In this document: positions 23,386 through 36,532 of the stretch, piece after piece
Numbering within the stretch: the first letter of the stretch is position 1
How the letters are laid out: the number at the start of each line of letters is the position of its first letter
NCBI GenBank assembly: GCA_933228895.1
Contig: OW121855.1
Span: forward strand, 32,564,698 to 32,628,697
From: Platycnemis pennipes
Taxonomy: Eukaryota > Arthropoda > Insecta > Odonata > Platycnemididae
Length of the DNA stretch: 64,000 nucleotides
Reading direction: 5' to 3'
Notes under the pieces: model-generated
Seen by the model: only the letters and a program-made list of their open reading frames with translations
Databases searched by the model: none
What the model was told of the DNA's origin: nothing
Position numbers and translations under genes: made by a program

Positions 23386-25516
23386 ATTTGAAGTGAAGGC
23401 GAGGAGCAGTGTGATGTAGGACAGGATGGCTGTGATGGAGACTGTGAGTAACCAATAAAAAGTTAAGGTGCCATAGGTGTGACTGGCCTTTACAATTTGG
23501 AGTGCTTGTAAAGCATAGTTGAGCACTTAATTTTTTGTATAGAATAAGAATATTTTAAGTGAAGTGTTGAAATTATTTAATAATATTTGTCCAGAAAATT
23601 AAAGGTGAGAATTAGAAAGGCCAAGGGAATTACTTTTAATACGATACAGTTTAGGATTGGCATTGAAAATTTTTAGGAGAATGGTGGTCATCATAGGGAG
23701 GTAATGAAGACTAGGAATGGATTCAGGCTTAGGCAAAGATGAAGAGAATAAAGAAAACTTAATGGCAGTTAAAGAAGATGGAACAGAATCACGAAATGAC
23801 TCGGGTAACTGCAGGATGGGGAGCAATGAGGGACGGCATCTATCTTGCAGTCAACTTATTCCCGAGTTTGAAAGTGAATAAGTTATGTGAAGGGAAGAAG
23901 GTACTTGTAATACGATGCAGTTTCAACATGTTTCACGGATATAAAGCTGCAAGAAGTCGTTTGAATTTTTGTGGAGTTCTGGTATTTGCTTCCAGATGAG
24001 GACAATAGAGATCGTAATAGAGCAACAATGAACATGAGGAATATATTGGGGCATGGGCGAAGATGAAGAATAAAAAAGAAAACTCGATGAATGTTTCCTC
24101 AGGAAGAACACGAAGATACTCAGCATCACGAAAGAGAGGAGTCGGGTAACTGCAGGATGAGGACCACTGAGGGACGTAATCTATCTGGGAGTCTACTTGC
24201 TACTGAGTAATGCGCAGCAAAAGAGGATAATAGCTGTTGTAAAGCATTTGGGCAATATGGATACATATAGTGTCAATAGAAGGAAGACAGCCTGGATTGG
24301 TTGAAGACCTCCATTTGCTTCTGGGTGTGAACAATGAAAAGAGCTTCGATAAGATGTTTTTTGCTGAGATATTTCAGAAGACAAGAAATTTTTTCAGGAG
24401 AAACTGAAGCAATGAAGATGAACACTGTATGGTATATGTATCAGCCTCCATGAAGACTTCCGAGTTATCTTCGAGGATGAGGTGTAATGGCTAAGGTGTT
24501 AAAGCTATATCCATTCCTGAAGAGAGGAATCTGGAGGGCAGCATTGATGCCGAGGAAAGGGATCGGCTTCGTAGGAAATCGAAGAATTGGAGAAGAAGTG
24601 AAGAATGTATGGGTGAAGCACTCAGCCTACCATGAAGTTTAGATTCGGAATGTAAAACAAAATGAAACCTGTGGAAGAAGTTATAACAGCCTTTTGATGT
24701 ACCTATTACCGGTGTAGTATGAGGTAATGGAGAGTTACAGTGTAAGTATTCCACATATGTTGAAGACGAAGGGTGACAGGTAAATGAGGCCTGGTAACAG
24801 TCGAAGAAATCTTCGCTTCCATTCAGGATGATCAACATTTGTTATAGGAAGAAGATAACGGGAGGACTGTAGGTATAGAGGTGGAAATGAAGTTTGAAAG
24901 CAAGATGATATTGGAGTGTAGAGTGGAAAAGTTAATACTGCAGGGTGCAATTTGATCTCTAAGAGGCAGATCTGTGATTGCCAAAGGATGTAAACTTAAG
25001 AATAATGGCATCAATACTGGACATGAAGAAAAATTGATAAGAGTTTATACATCAATGAAGGGAGGATACATGATGACATGAGCTTGTAGCGGGGAAATAA
25101 TGCATCCTCTAGTGAAGATCACTATATTCATGCAAGGAGGTAAGACGATGATGGTCTTGCCACACTGAAATCATTCCAGGATGAATATTAATCCATGGGG
25201 GAGAGCATGAGAGTGATGGAATTGGACTAAGCTGAAAATAAGGCATGTAGCAGAGGAAGACGATAAAGAAGCTTAAAACCCTGGCATCATCGTCTGTGGA
25301 AGACCAACAGAGTATGCCGTTCCTTAGTGGATAGTGGGATTCACATCGGATGATAGCATTACTCACATGAGGAAGAAAGAGAGGAAGGGAATGAAGCAGA
25401 TGACACAAGGACTAATGCTACGATGAAGATGATGGTCGAATGGAAGGGCCGACAATGGCATACTGGAGTACATGTATTTGGTAAGGGAAGAGATGAGACG
25501 CATGAATCACTGAAGA

Positions 25517-25976
25517 ATGAAGGATGGGAAAGAAGCAAATTACCGAATATTGACAAAATAGCATCAAGAGAAAACGGTCCATGTGGTGGCGTTGTGATAG
25601 GAGAAATTAGATGATAAGATAAGACAAAATCTCCTATCAATTGAGTCTCTACGATTAGAACTACTCAGGGCACTACCTAATCAGAGCAGAGGGCAGCATA
25701 GATGTCGGAGATGAAGTTTGGAGGAATAGCAAAACGTAGGGAAGTAGCGTTCATTGAAGGAATGATTCGCGGAGAAAGTTTATGGGATTGATAAAAAAGG
25801 AGAGGAGTCGTCATCATTTAAGTATGAATGACGGGAAAGAAGTGAGGTACTGGACACTAACCTAATAGCTTCAAGAGAAAACCGTCCATGTAGTGGCTGT
25901 ATAAAATAAGAAATTAGACCATAAGATATGCTAAAATATTCCATCCATTGAGGCTCTATGATCAGAATTACTCGAT
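25517..25976. repeat. Imperfect direct repeat, 307-bp offset (unit 2)
   Basis: Same pair as at 9221 in unit 1. Confidence 0.75.
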
Positions 25977-26516
25977 TCCAGAATTCTTCATGGATAGATG
26001 GATCCGTGAGCCTCAAAATTAAGACAATGAAGAAGGCCATTGATGTGAAGAAGTTAATAAAGGAAAATACATTGTGTATTGATCCATGGATAAAACTTCA
26101 ATCAACCTCTAAAGAAAAGTGATATGCTATGCATCTACTGAAATATATCCTTTTAGAGGTGAGGAGAGTTCAGCCTACTAAGTTACCAGCAAAAAAGAAG
26201 AAAGGAAACAACCGGAGCTTTCAGTATCATACAAAGGAGCAAGTTGTGAGAATTTCTGAAAAAAATTATCAAAAGAAAGGAAATCAACGAAAAAAATGAA
26301 ACCAAGAAAAAAAGCCGTGGAGGGAGGATACAGGCTAGCATGAAATTGAAGAAAGCTGGAGGTACACGTGGGAGAATAACGAAGATGAGTGAATTTCTTC
26401 AATCACTCACAAGACGACTGGAATGAGGAACTGGACATCAGAGGAAAAAGGAATCATCACTGTCAAAAATTGGAGTGTAAGAGGAGAGGACATGAGATTG
26501 AAAGTGTTGGAGAAAG

Positions 26517-26560
26517 GTAAGCCTTAAAGGGAAAAAAGTCTACTAACCATTTTATTGCAG
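26517..26560 (+). other. Candidate 44-nt minimal intron (unit 2)
   Basis: Identical in all signals to the copy at 10221 in unit 1. Confidence 0.4.
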
Positions 26561-27303
26561 AGTGAAGGGCTGTCATTTTCTACTGGTGCAGAATGTTTTT
26601 AGTATGGCAATGATATAGTTTTAAGAAGCTTCATCCATAGTGAAATGGGAGTACATTTTCTTGGGAAATAAAAACTATGCATTGGGATCGACATCAAAAT
26701 GTATTAAGGGGAATTATCTCGAGAAAAAGGAATAACTGGAAAATTAATAGAAAGCAGTAATCTGGTATGAGTGAAGACAATGAATTGAATATGAAGATAA
26801 ATGGAATAAAAAAAATAAATTATGGGCTTCCATACATAGTTGTGGGGAGATGGGTTATCCAATGAAATGACGTAGAATTGAGTCAACTTTAGGAAGATTT
26901 GTAGGACTCTCTAATGGTTGAATGCAAAATAGTTTTTCCTATTATTTTTGAAATCAGCCTGTGATTGCGTGAAAAACGGAAATTGATTTTCTTTTTATTG
27001 AAAGAGATGACGACTGCATTGTGTAGAGTGGAGTTCACTCAAAGGCAAAAGATAATGGCAAAGGAAGTAAACTGTGGTCAGTGGAAAATAAAAAGAATAA
27101 GAGTGGAATCAGCGTTCATCAAGTACGTTAAATTGGAGGAAAACTGTGACAGGAGATATTGCATTAATATTGTAAGCAGGTACTCGTTTCCGATGAAGAC
27201 TCAAAAAGCACAATAAAGACGAGGAGTGAGCTACCTGGCCCATCCCTTCTATTTCTGTCCTTATATCTTTCCTGCTGGTCTGGAGTACCTATTAGTGCGG
27301 AAG

Positions 27304-27602
27304 ACTTAAATACCCATTGTAGTGAGCTGCGATTATTGAATAAAAATTTTGAGATACCCGAGGGTCGTAGATGGCATAGTGGCAGTATGGTTCCATAACC
27401 AGTTAAGAAGGTATTTCTTAAGGATATGAAGCATTCGACTGGAATTGGAATGTAAAGTGCACAAGGATTATCTGGCATGTTCTCTTCAATGCCATTGAAA
27501 AGGATTTTCATTTCAGAGGGTGTGGCTAGCAATGGAAGAGCGCATTAGATAAGCAGGCGAACTCCGGGAGACCAACCAAGAGAATGGGCGGAATGATTAT
27601 GA
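27304..27602. repeat. Single copy of the 308-bp element (unit 2)
   Basis: Only one copy. Its start resembles the first copy of unit 1 and its end the second, while the centre (GAGGGTCG, GAAGCATTCGACTGG) matches unit 4. It could be a crossover product or the older single-copy state. Confidence 0.88.
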
Positions 27603-29237
27603 TATAGAAAGAGAAGATAATGAAAAGGAGTGGCATCAATTCTATAACACGAATAATTTATAAAAGGATGTGAACAACAATTTGAACAGGCAGTATATGG
27701 TGATCAGTCGACGACAGCTTTGATAATAGAGAATATTCCTAAGAAAGTAGAAAGTGCAGGGAAAACGAGGAAAAATAACGCCTGACTCCACCGGGGAACG
27801 ATGAAGTAATGAAGGAAGAAATCGAAAACTGGATTTAATCGACAATGTGGATTTAATCTACAATGAAGACTTACTCTGACGTCGGATAGCTTGATAAGGC
27901 AGATGTGTAATGTGAGGAGAACCATTTAGGAATTGAATCATTACATTGGATATGATCGGAGAAGTAAAGACTTGAGAAGAGAAGCAACGAAAGATATGGG
28001 CTACATTTAAACAGACGAGGTTTCCAGGAGCTCCATGAATGCCTGTTGAAGATTGTGACATGCGGTACGATGAAGACCATTGGAAGAAAAGAATTTCTCG
28101 GAAAAATGTGAAACGAGTAGGAAAATAATGAACCTATGAACCTGTGCTATGCAGACACATTGGGGAGAAAAATAACACTGTGAAGAAAATTCCCCCATTG
28201 AAGAACATTGGCTCCAATGAAGTCTGGGTCGACTAAATATGAAAAAAGCTGAGAAAATCCTTCTGTTCAGCACCTTGCATAGCAATTTATATCAGAATTA
28301 CCTGCCGAGGATGGTATAGATGCCAACAGTAAGGAAAACCATCTGAGAGTACTTAAGAAATGAATGATCAGCAGGGAAAGATACTAGGACTACAAGACAC
28401 AGGACAAGCATGGGGATGACTGAGCAAGTCAATTTGAGGGAAAAAAATGAGGAGAACTTAAATCGCATGCTGGAAGATTTAAACTTTGGAAGGCACAACA
28501 AATATCTGGATGTCATCAGTATGGGAGAAGAGGAGTCTTTGCATGGAGAAATGTGAAGTGATGAAGAGAAATGAACTAGAAAAAATATTAGCATAGCAAG
28601 AATACAAGCTACGAAGAGCAGGAATGACATGACTTTGCGGATACGCACAGTATTTCAGTGTCAAGCAAAGGGCCAGGGGACACTATAGTGAAATTAGGAT
28701 ATATCCATCACGGGAAGTACGAAGCGATAAAGAATATTGGCCGAGGAAAGAAGACTGAAGAGAATAAAGAATGGGTCAAATGGCACTGGAGGTCTATATT
28801 GACAATGTTGCAAGTATTCTACGTGAGCAGGTATGAAGTATTGATGAGTGGCAATGAATAGACTATCTCAGGCTCCAATAGGGCACAGGATTAATGACAG
28901 GAGGCATGGCCCTATTTTGCAGATGAGAGGAGCTCTTCGATGCATGCCTAGAAAATCGTGGTACTTAGTGCGATGGGGACTATTAGAAGATATACATATT
29001 CAACACCAGCAAAAAGGAATCATCATGGTGAAACGCGAGGGATGAATAAAAACATGTGGGTGAAAGGATCGAGGTATGATAAGGAACTATATTCAAGCAG
29101 GGAATAGTGTGCCAAACACGAGGACTTGAGGAGCCATTCCATTGCCCACTGAAATACTTGAATAAGTGAGAGGATGAAGACTAGTGAGATATGCCAATAT
29201 TTTGGTTGCTCGGGTTCACTATGGATAATTCATCAGT

Positions 29238-30293
29238 CATTGTAGGACACTCCAATTCCTTTCAGAATTCCAATCCACGTTGTCAACAGCCTTATCTAAA
29301 TCCACAAATGCAATGAAAGTTGGTTTTCCCTACTTCACTCTTTTCTGTATTAGCAGCCTAAGAGCCAATATTGCTTCTTCAGTTCCCTTACATTTCCTGA
29401 ATCCCAATTCATCTTCATCCAGGAACTCCTAAGCTCTTCCCTCTATTCTTCTGTAGATGATCCTTGTCAATATCTTTGATGCCTATGTTGTCAGGCTTAT
29501 TGTCCTAAAATGCACACATTTCTCTGCTCTCTTCTTTTTGTGAATAGGAATAAATATGTTTTTCTCAAAGCCCCTGGGTATTTCATGTCTCAGATGGTTT
29601 TATACAGTAGGGTTACTTTCTTATCTGCTACATTTTTAATTAGTCCTGCAGCATTATCATCAATTCCAGAAGCCTTATGCATGAGAAGGTCCCTTTCTGC
29701 GTCAAATTCCTAATTAATATCGATGTTCCCATATTATCCACTTTGACTTTGCTTTCCTCTTCGATCACTTTGGTGCTGGTTTCTGTTGTACAACTTTTTC
29801 CAATATTCTTTTCATCACTAACTGTGTCTTCTTTTTCAATCAAAAGTTCTCCATTCTTGTCCCTTATGGCATTGCATAATGTGCTCTGCTCTTTAAAGTG
29901 GTTCCTCACTATCTTATAGGCAGCTTCCACATTTCCAAAATAAAATGTGGTCTATTTGAAATCTTCTGTCTCCTGGCATTTTGCACGTGTATCTTCTTCT
30001 GTTGTGGTTTTTAAAGAATGTGTTGGCAACCACTATATTATGCTGTGTGCAGAACTCCATTAGTCTTTTTCTTTCATTACCCATCCATATTTCTCAGTTA
30101 TTCTTCCAACTAGACCTTTGCCGAGGACCTCGTTCCAATTTCTCAAAATAATTAGGATTACATCTCCTCTTACTAGTCTTATGACTTCCGTGATATCTTC
30201 ATAGTTGTCTTCCACTTCTGCATCTTCATCTAACAGTGAAGGGTAGGCAGAGAAGAAGGATTCTGTCCACAATGGAGAGGTTTTCTGAAGCAT
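29238..30293 (-). pseudogene. LINE fragment, minus strand (unit 2)
   Basis: Same truncated endonuclease-RT fragment as in unit 1. The linker reads IRDKNGELLIEKED here (LWDKNGELL in unit 1), closer to related LINEs. Still interrupted by stops and ending after motif A. Confidence 0.88.
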
Positions 30294-30713
30294 GCGATGT
30301 AAGTTGAATACGAAGACCGAATAAAAAGTAAAGGTATAAGAAGAAATACAAGTAGGATAATCATATGTAGTAGTAATAGGCCAATGGATAGAATTGGTAC
30401 CACAGAAAAGAAAAATCATCGTTGAAGAATGAGACACAGGTGTAAAGCGGCTTTGGGCTGGACGTTGAGAGCATATAGTGACAGGAAAAGGATGGGGGGC
30501 AAAGGAGATGTTCGGGACTATTCAACCCACTTTATTAGATAGCGATACGCTCTTGGATGAGAAGTACTGCAATGTCTCATATACACACGAGATACGACAT
30601 CAAATAAAACAAGAGTTTAAAAAGATTTGAGAGGCAATACAGGTAGGATAATCATACCCAGAAGGATGAGGCCAATGGATAGAATCTATACCACAGAATA
30701 GAGAACATCATCA

Positions 30714-31316
30714 TTGGATCACTTCGGAGAAAGGAAACCAAGATGCCAAAACATCAGAGATTTGGATAAGAAACTGCTAATGGAAGAGAGAGAAATCAGC
30801 AATAGATGTAAAAAGTATATTGAAGAGCTATACCGAGGTCTGATACCCCTAGGAGAAGCATTCACAAAGGACCAGAACCAAGTGGAGGAATACAACCGTG
30901 GTCCAGCAATACTAAGAAGCAAATTCAAGAGAGCAATAAGATACCTGAAGACTGGAATGGCGCACAGAGAAGATAAAATCAGTGGAGAAGATATCAATGC
31001 ACTTGGTGAAAAAGCGCAAGATGCACTCTATGTAATAATCCAAGATTGCTACAAATCCTGAAATCTGCCAGAAGACTTTAAGAGGAGCTCAGTGGTGACC
31101 ATAATGAAGAGGGCAAGAGCTAAGAAATGCAAGGAGCATTGAGCCTTGAGTCTAGTGTCACATGCCTCCAAAATCCTTACTTGGACTTACTTGGGCAGAA
31201 GAATTGAAGGAAAAATCAAAGAAAACCTGTAAGAAAACCAATTTGGATTTAGGAAGAATAGGAAGGCTAGGGATGCAATTCTATGCCTGAGACTACTGGT
31301 ACAGCACATTGAGAGG
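30714..31316 (+). pseudogene. LINE fragment, plus strand (unit 2)
   Basis: Same RT fragment. The block ILTWTYLGRRIEGKI is in frame here because the 10 bp missing from unit 1 are present. Stops remain. Confidence 0.87.
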
Positions 31317-33740
31317 ATAATATGATGATATAGTGACTGGAGAAGGATGGTCGGCAAAGGTGATATGCGTAACTATTCAACCCACTACATGAGAATGCGA
31401 TATGCTCTTCGAATGAAGTGGAGGGATGGGCTTAGGTACCGAAAAAAATTTGATGCAATGGATGAAGATCAGTGCTTCTAACCTGGGTAGGACAAATATT
31501 AATTTTCTTAGGAGAATGCGATATCCTGGAAGATGGGACCGTCAACGGAGGTAAGGAATCCATTGTCTGCGAAATACGAAGAAATAAAGAGGAGTGAAGG
31601 GACGAAGATGAGGAGCGTGAGAGAATGCGGTGTTGTTGAAGCTGTTTCACTTCAGAGTGGAAGTCAGGACATGCTGCAAAATGAGGATCAGCGAAGGACG
31701 AAAATAAATTCAGAACGAAATTGTCATGGAAGAGCAAACATATGCATGAAGAACAGCCTCGGTGTGATTAAATCACGAACTAAGATCAGGAGTGCAAAAA
31801 GAGTTAAGGACCTAAATGGAAGAGGTTTTCAAGAGCCTAATGAAGTATACCTTCCTGCTGCTGGATGAAAACCAGTGATTGGCATCAAAACTATAGAAGA
31901 AGAATCATTGGATATGAAAATGAAGGAAATGAAAGGGATGGGTGGTGGGAAGCATTTAAAATATTCTGAAGAAAAGAAATAAGCTAGGAAGATGTGAAGG
32001 TCATCCAATGCTGCGTACCGTGCTTCATCACCAAGTGGAGGACAAGTGCAACAGGGTGAGGACCACTGAATGGCAGTATCGATATTCGATCAAGCATTCA
32101 TTGGTGGAATTTTATTGGTGTATACTGAAGATGAGAGGAAAATGCCAAGAGTCAAGGGAAAATGTAAGGAACAGAAGAAAAGACCCTGGGTGCCTTTTTA
32201 TTTCTCGTGCACAAAATTGATACCGGAGAAGAGGAAACGTCGCCATAAAAGCAGGCATGGGAAAGAATTGGTTTCACAGAGAAGAGAAATCAGTAATAAA
32301 TGAAGATGAGGAGTCCTTTTGGGCTAAGATGAAGACCAGAAGCGGTATTGAATGCGAAAAACGTAGGGTATGTCTGCCATGAGCAATGTCATCTCTGATT
32401 ACAGTACCAAGATATTGGTCAGGAAGAGGACCGAAGACATGGATACCACGGATGAGGAATTGTTTCCAGAGGGAATAAACACCATGAACAGAAGGTAGTG
32501 AAAGAAGACCTAGGTCAACGATGAAGAAAAACAGAAGAAGGTGAGGTCCAGTAACATGGACAGCCAGGATCTCTTAGAACCCTACTTTGGAGGACCGGGT
32601 CACGCCGCAGGATAGGGACTGAAGACAGAAGGCATGATGAAAAAGAGGAATCAATGCTAAAGAAAAATGAAGAAATCAACAAGTGCAGTTATTTGGAGGA
32701 AAGGAGAAGTGATGGAAGAAATGAAATTATGAGAATGGATGGAAGAGGGGTGTGACTGTGATGGACACAGCTCCTTATAACGAAAAGGATTGTCTCACGA
32801 ATTGGATGGGAAATGATGAAGCTAAATGGAGCCCTTCACTGGCCAAGAGAAGGATTTGAATAGGGTATGAACATCATCACATTGCCAGGTAGATGTCCGG
32901 CTTGAATGAAGATGGAAAGTGACATTAAGAGGAAGGTAATGAGGGTGAGAAGAATCGTACTATGTATCTTCTTTTGTAAGATGGGGAACAATATGATGTG
33001 GAGCAGTGGATGACTCTGGCCATAACAAGAGGAAGCTACCGTGATGATAATTATAGATTCACAGAATAGTTACAGAGTCAATGATAAGGGAGACGAAGAG
33101 CCATATTTTTTTATTGATTCCCTGTTTTTTGTGGACATAACTCAATAATTCTTTGGGTACCTCTTTATTAGGTACATTGCAATCAGGGACAGGGAGGAAA
33201 TGATGGGAAGAAATGGTGCTGGGTGAATTAATCAATTGTTCGAAGAAGAATCGAGTTTTATGAATAGTGATTGGAGAAAGAGACTCAAAATTGCAAGTTC
33301 TCAGTGAAGATATGATGAACATACATCATAGTAGATGCAGAAAAATAATTCCACAGTGTAGGGTATGTGATGGATTTGTGGAAGGATATATTCTGTTTTG
33401 GTCTGCAAGATATGAAGGAAGAAGCACATTCATAATCAATGATCCATAAGGATTGGAAGAAATGGGTGGGTACATACAATGAAGACAAACATGTTGCATG
33501 TGGATTCACATTCAAATTATGTAATATCATCCATTTTCTCAAAAAAATGCTTGTGTTGTACTGATCGTTGTTATGTAAGTGTTGTTGTATGCATTATAGA
33601 ATTCACAATTTTTGAATGTGGTTGATTGATAGATAAAATGTTATGATGAGGTATTTGTATTTTTATCATAATCTACAAACCAGTTTTTGTAACTCATGTT
33701 GATGGGAATATTTGATGTAACCTTCAGCTGCTATGAGTGG

Positions 33741-33846
33741 TCTGTTAGTATTTGTATGAGGGCGTGTATTGGAAGCATGCATAGGGAGTATAGTCTGTTA
33801 GTATTTGTATGAGGGCATGTATTGGAAGCATGTACAGGGAGTTAAC
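33741..33846. repeat. 53-bp tandem duplication (unit 3)
   Basis: Same dimer in unit 3, with a substitution (GCATGCATAGGG instead of GCATGTATAGGG) in the first copy. Confidence 0.93.
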
Positions 33847-34644
33847 TTGATTGTAACAGTTTTTATGCCACAAGAGGGGGATAACTTCAATTGAGTCCTA
33901 TTGGATCTATAAGCTGATACATGAAGAAAAGTAAACTGGGTATAAAATGGTAAGGGGGATCTGATGTAACCTTGATTAATTTCATAATTGATTTTTCTTC
34001 TTGTAATATGTTGTCATTATTTCCATGTGTCTTTGTTCCACGGATGTCTTATGTCTAACGAGGACCATGTGCATATCAAGCCAACTACCCTCTCCTGCAA
34101 TGTTCAAATGCATCCCAGTTAGAACTTCGCTTCACTTCCTTGCCCGAGTCTATTCTGTTGAAATGAAAGCACTAGATTTGACAACCCTGAGTTTGGATTT
34201 TCAGGTGTGGGACATTGATTAATTCTCACCCTTGGTAAGTGCTTAACTGAACTTTTATGTGTATTTCAAATAGATGTACCTTTTACCAAACAGTAGAATT
34301 TAATGGGAAGCTAATGTTCATGAAATGTTTAAGTATATATTAGACTAGTACCAATGCCACTTTTTTGATTACTGACTGACACCTCGATATCAGTGGCTGA
34401 TACCAATAGTATTATTTCCCGATACGTTACTTAATTTTCTGAAAAAATTTGATAAGTGTTTTCCTTCCTGTGAAGTCAACTCAGTAATCAAAAGTTTCAT
34501 ATAAATGGCAGGTATTTATTGAGAGAAATGACATTATGACAGCTCTTTTATTTTGCTACTCTTACAATTATCACTGGAATTAGATTTCAAACTATAAGCC
34601 CTCTTGCATTTGCAAATACTGCAAATTCTTTTTAAGAAATAAGA

Positions 34645-34736
34645 GCTGCTTAACATGCTCAGCAGCGTATATTAGAATGTATTGGTCATTGACACATTAT
34701 TGATGTTATGTAACTGCTGAACATGCTCAGCAGTTA
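34645..34736. repeat. Pair of CTGCTGA hairpins (unit 3)
   Basis: Same two stems, unchanged. Unit 4 has lost the element by deletion. Confidence 0.85.
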
Positions 34737-36532
34737 AGAGGGTTCTTCTAAAAGGTTATCGCATAGGTGTCCGAAAAAATTTGTTCAGGAAACAATGGAT
34801 CTGCAGGTACACCCAAATGCAGGACCTTTTGTTAGTATGTTTTTTTAGGGACCCAAAATCCTGAGTATGGTTTTGAGGATAACTTGCAGAAGAGATTAGG
34901 CCTTCTCGAGTAATGCTTAGCACGTATGCACGGTTTGCATAACTACCAGGGGACCAATATGATTGCCATCAATTTGGTTATGGGCTAGCGTTAATTAATT
35001 ATATCAAAGTTTAATTTCCATTTATTTTGCCTTCCAATCAAATGCTTACGATATATCGGGTTGAGGCACACTCAACAATTAATGATGATTATATGACCAG
35101 ATAGCAAGTTTTCTGCGTACATTTTTCACACAAAAAGTATATATGCATAGCTTTGACTCTTGAGGCTTGATATTCCAAAAAAGGAAAGAGCAAAATTCAT
35201 AGAGAGCATATCAACATGTGGTTAATTTAGACTTTCGTTTAATGCAGGTAGCAGACTTTTTTTATAATTACAATTGAGGCACATTTTTGCAATGAGAATT
35301 AAAAATGGCACATAGAGTTGCAGAAGCCAGATCGTTACTTTGGAGATTTTATAACAATATGACAAGCACAAAAAAAGAAAATTTTGATATTATATGAATC
35401 GTACTTTAGCCATTCATTCCTTTTAAGTTTTGAATATTTACTTATATTCGTCTAAGTTATTCTAGTCAATTTACAACGCCAGATTTTCTCTGTAAGTATG
35501 CAACACTGAGTCTCACGACAAAGAATTTCATCTTCATTTTAAAATTTCTAATGCGAATCCATGAACGTCATAACACTTAACCATGGCACAATATATAAAT
35601 TTATATTTTTTAAAACCAAGCTTGGAATTAAGCGGAAACGCCTAAGCACACATGAGTTGAGCAGAACGAACTTGAGGTGAAGGCAGAACTTTAATTTTTG
35701 TCGCTATTTCAGCAAATTATCTTAGTTCGTGGATTTTCGTCTACTATCAGAGGAGGTTGAGCGTTACACCTCAGGCTTTTCCATAGCCAACTCTAATCAT
35801 TGTCCTACTTTTACTGTCACGAAGATTGCAGCTAAGTAAACAAATACGCATCATTGGTAGTTTTTATAAGCAGTAGAGTGCCACTGTAACAATTCAATAC
35901 CAGTCTCAAAAAAGTTTCTTATTAAGTGGTGATGAAATTGCAGCTGAACATGATTTCTATTTGCCATCTATATTCATGCATAGAAGTGCTAAAAGTGGAT
36001 GAAGATATGTCATGTAACAGTTTCATCGGCCCATCTCTTAAAATGTTGTAAATATCAAGTTTTTCATCAAAAACTCCTAAATTCATTCACTTAAAGTCAT
36101 TTACTTGAAACAAGTTATGGCAGAGAAGGCTCAACTTAGGTGACAATATATCTTTTTCGGGAGAAGTGAAGTTCAGTAGGGGAGGGAGACTGGATCAGAT
36201 TTCCTTTAAGTAAATAGATGTTATGTGAGAGTGGGTGATAATATAATTGTATTATTCTTCCTCCACCTTTGATCCACTTACAACTGATACCTATACTAAT
36301 TAATGCCCTGTATCCCATTTACTAGCCTAGTCATTACAACCCTTTAATGTTCATTTTCTTTTAATATTAATCAGGGGAAGTAATGCAGCTGGTTGCCCGG
36401 ATCATTTCTATAAAAAAATTCAGTGGAAAAATAGCGTGATAGCTACCTCTCCGAGTGTTGTTCTGTGCTGTGGTGCCTTCAGTGTACGGAGTGCTCTGAG
36501 CATAAATGTTGTGCTGTGCTTTGTGTATAAAA

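Larger units (their letters stand above)
16287..32272. repeat. Macrosatellite unit 2 (15986 bp)
   Basis: Second tandem unit, collinear with unit 1 throughout. It is about 300 bp shorter because the 308-bp direct duplication (11008-11616 in unit 1) is present here only once, at 27304-27602, in a variant resembling unit 4. It has its own substitutions around 26690-26880 and the longest CA run among units 1-3 (11 repeats). Both LINE fragments are present. The first 5 kb are almost identical to unit 1. Confidence 0.95.

Noticed and set aside
31533..31868. 111-codon plus-strand frame in units 2 and 3
   Set aside because: It is interrupted in unit 1 and altered in unit 4, lies in biased purine-rich sequence, and has no recognisable domain.
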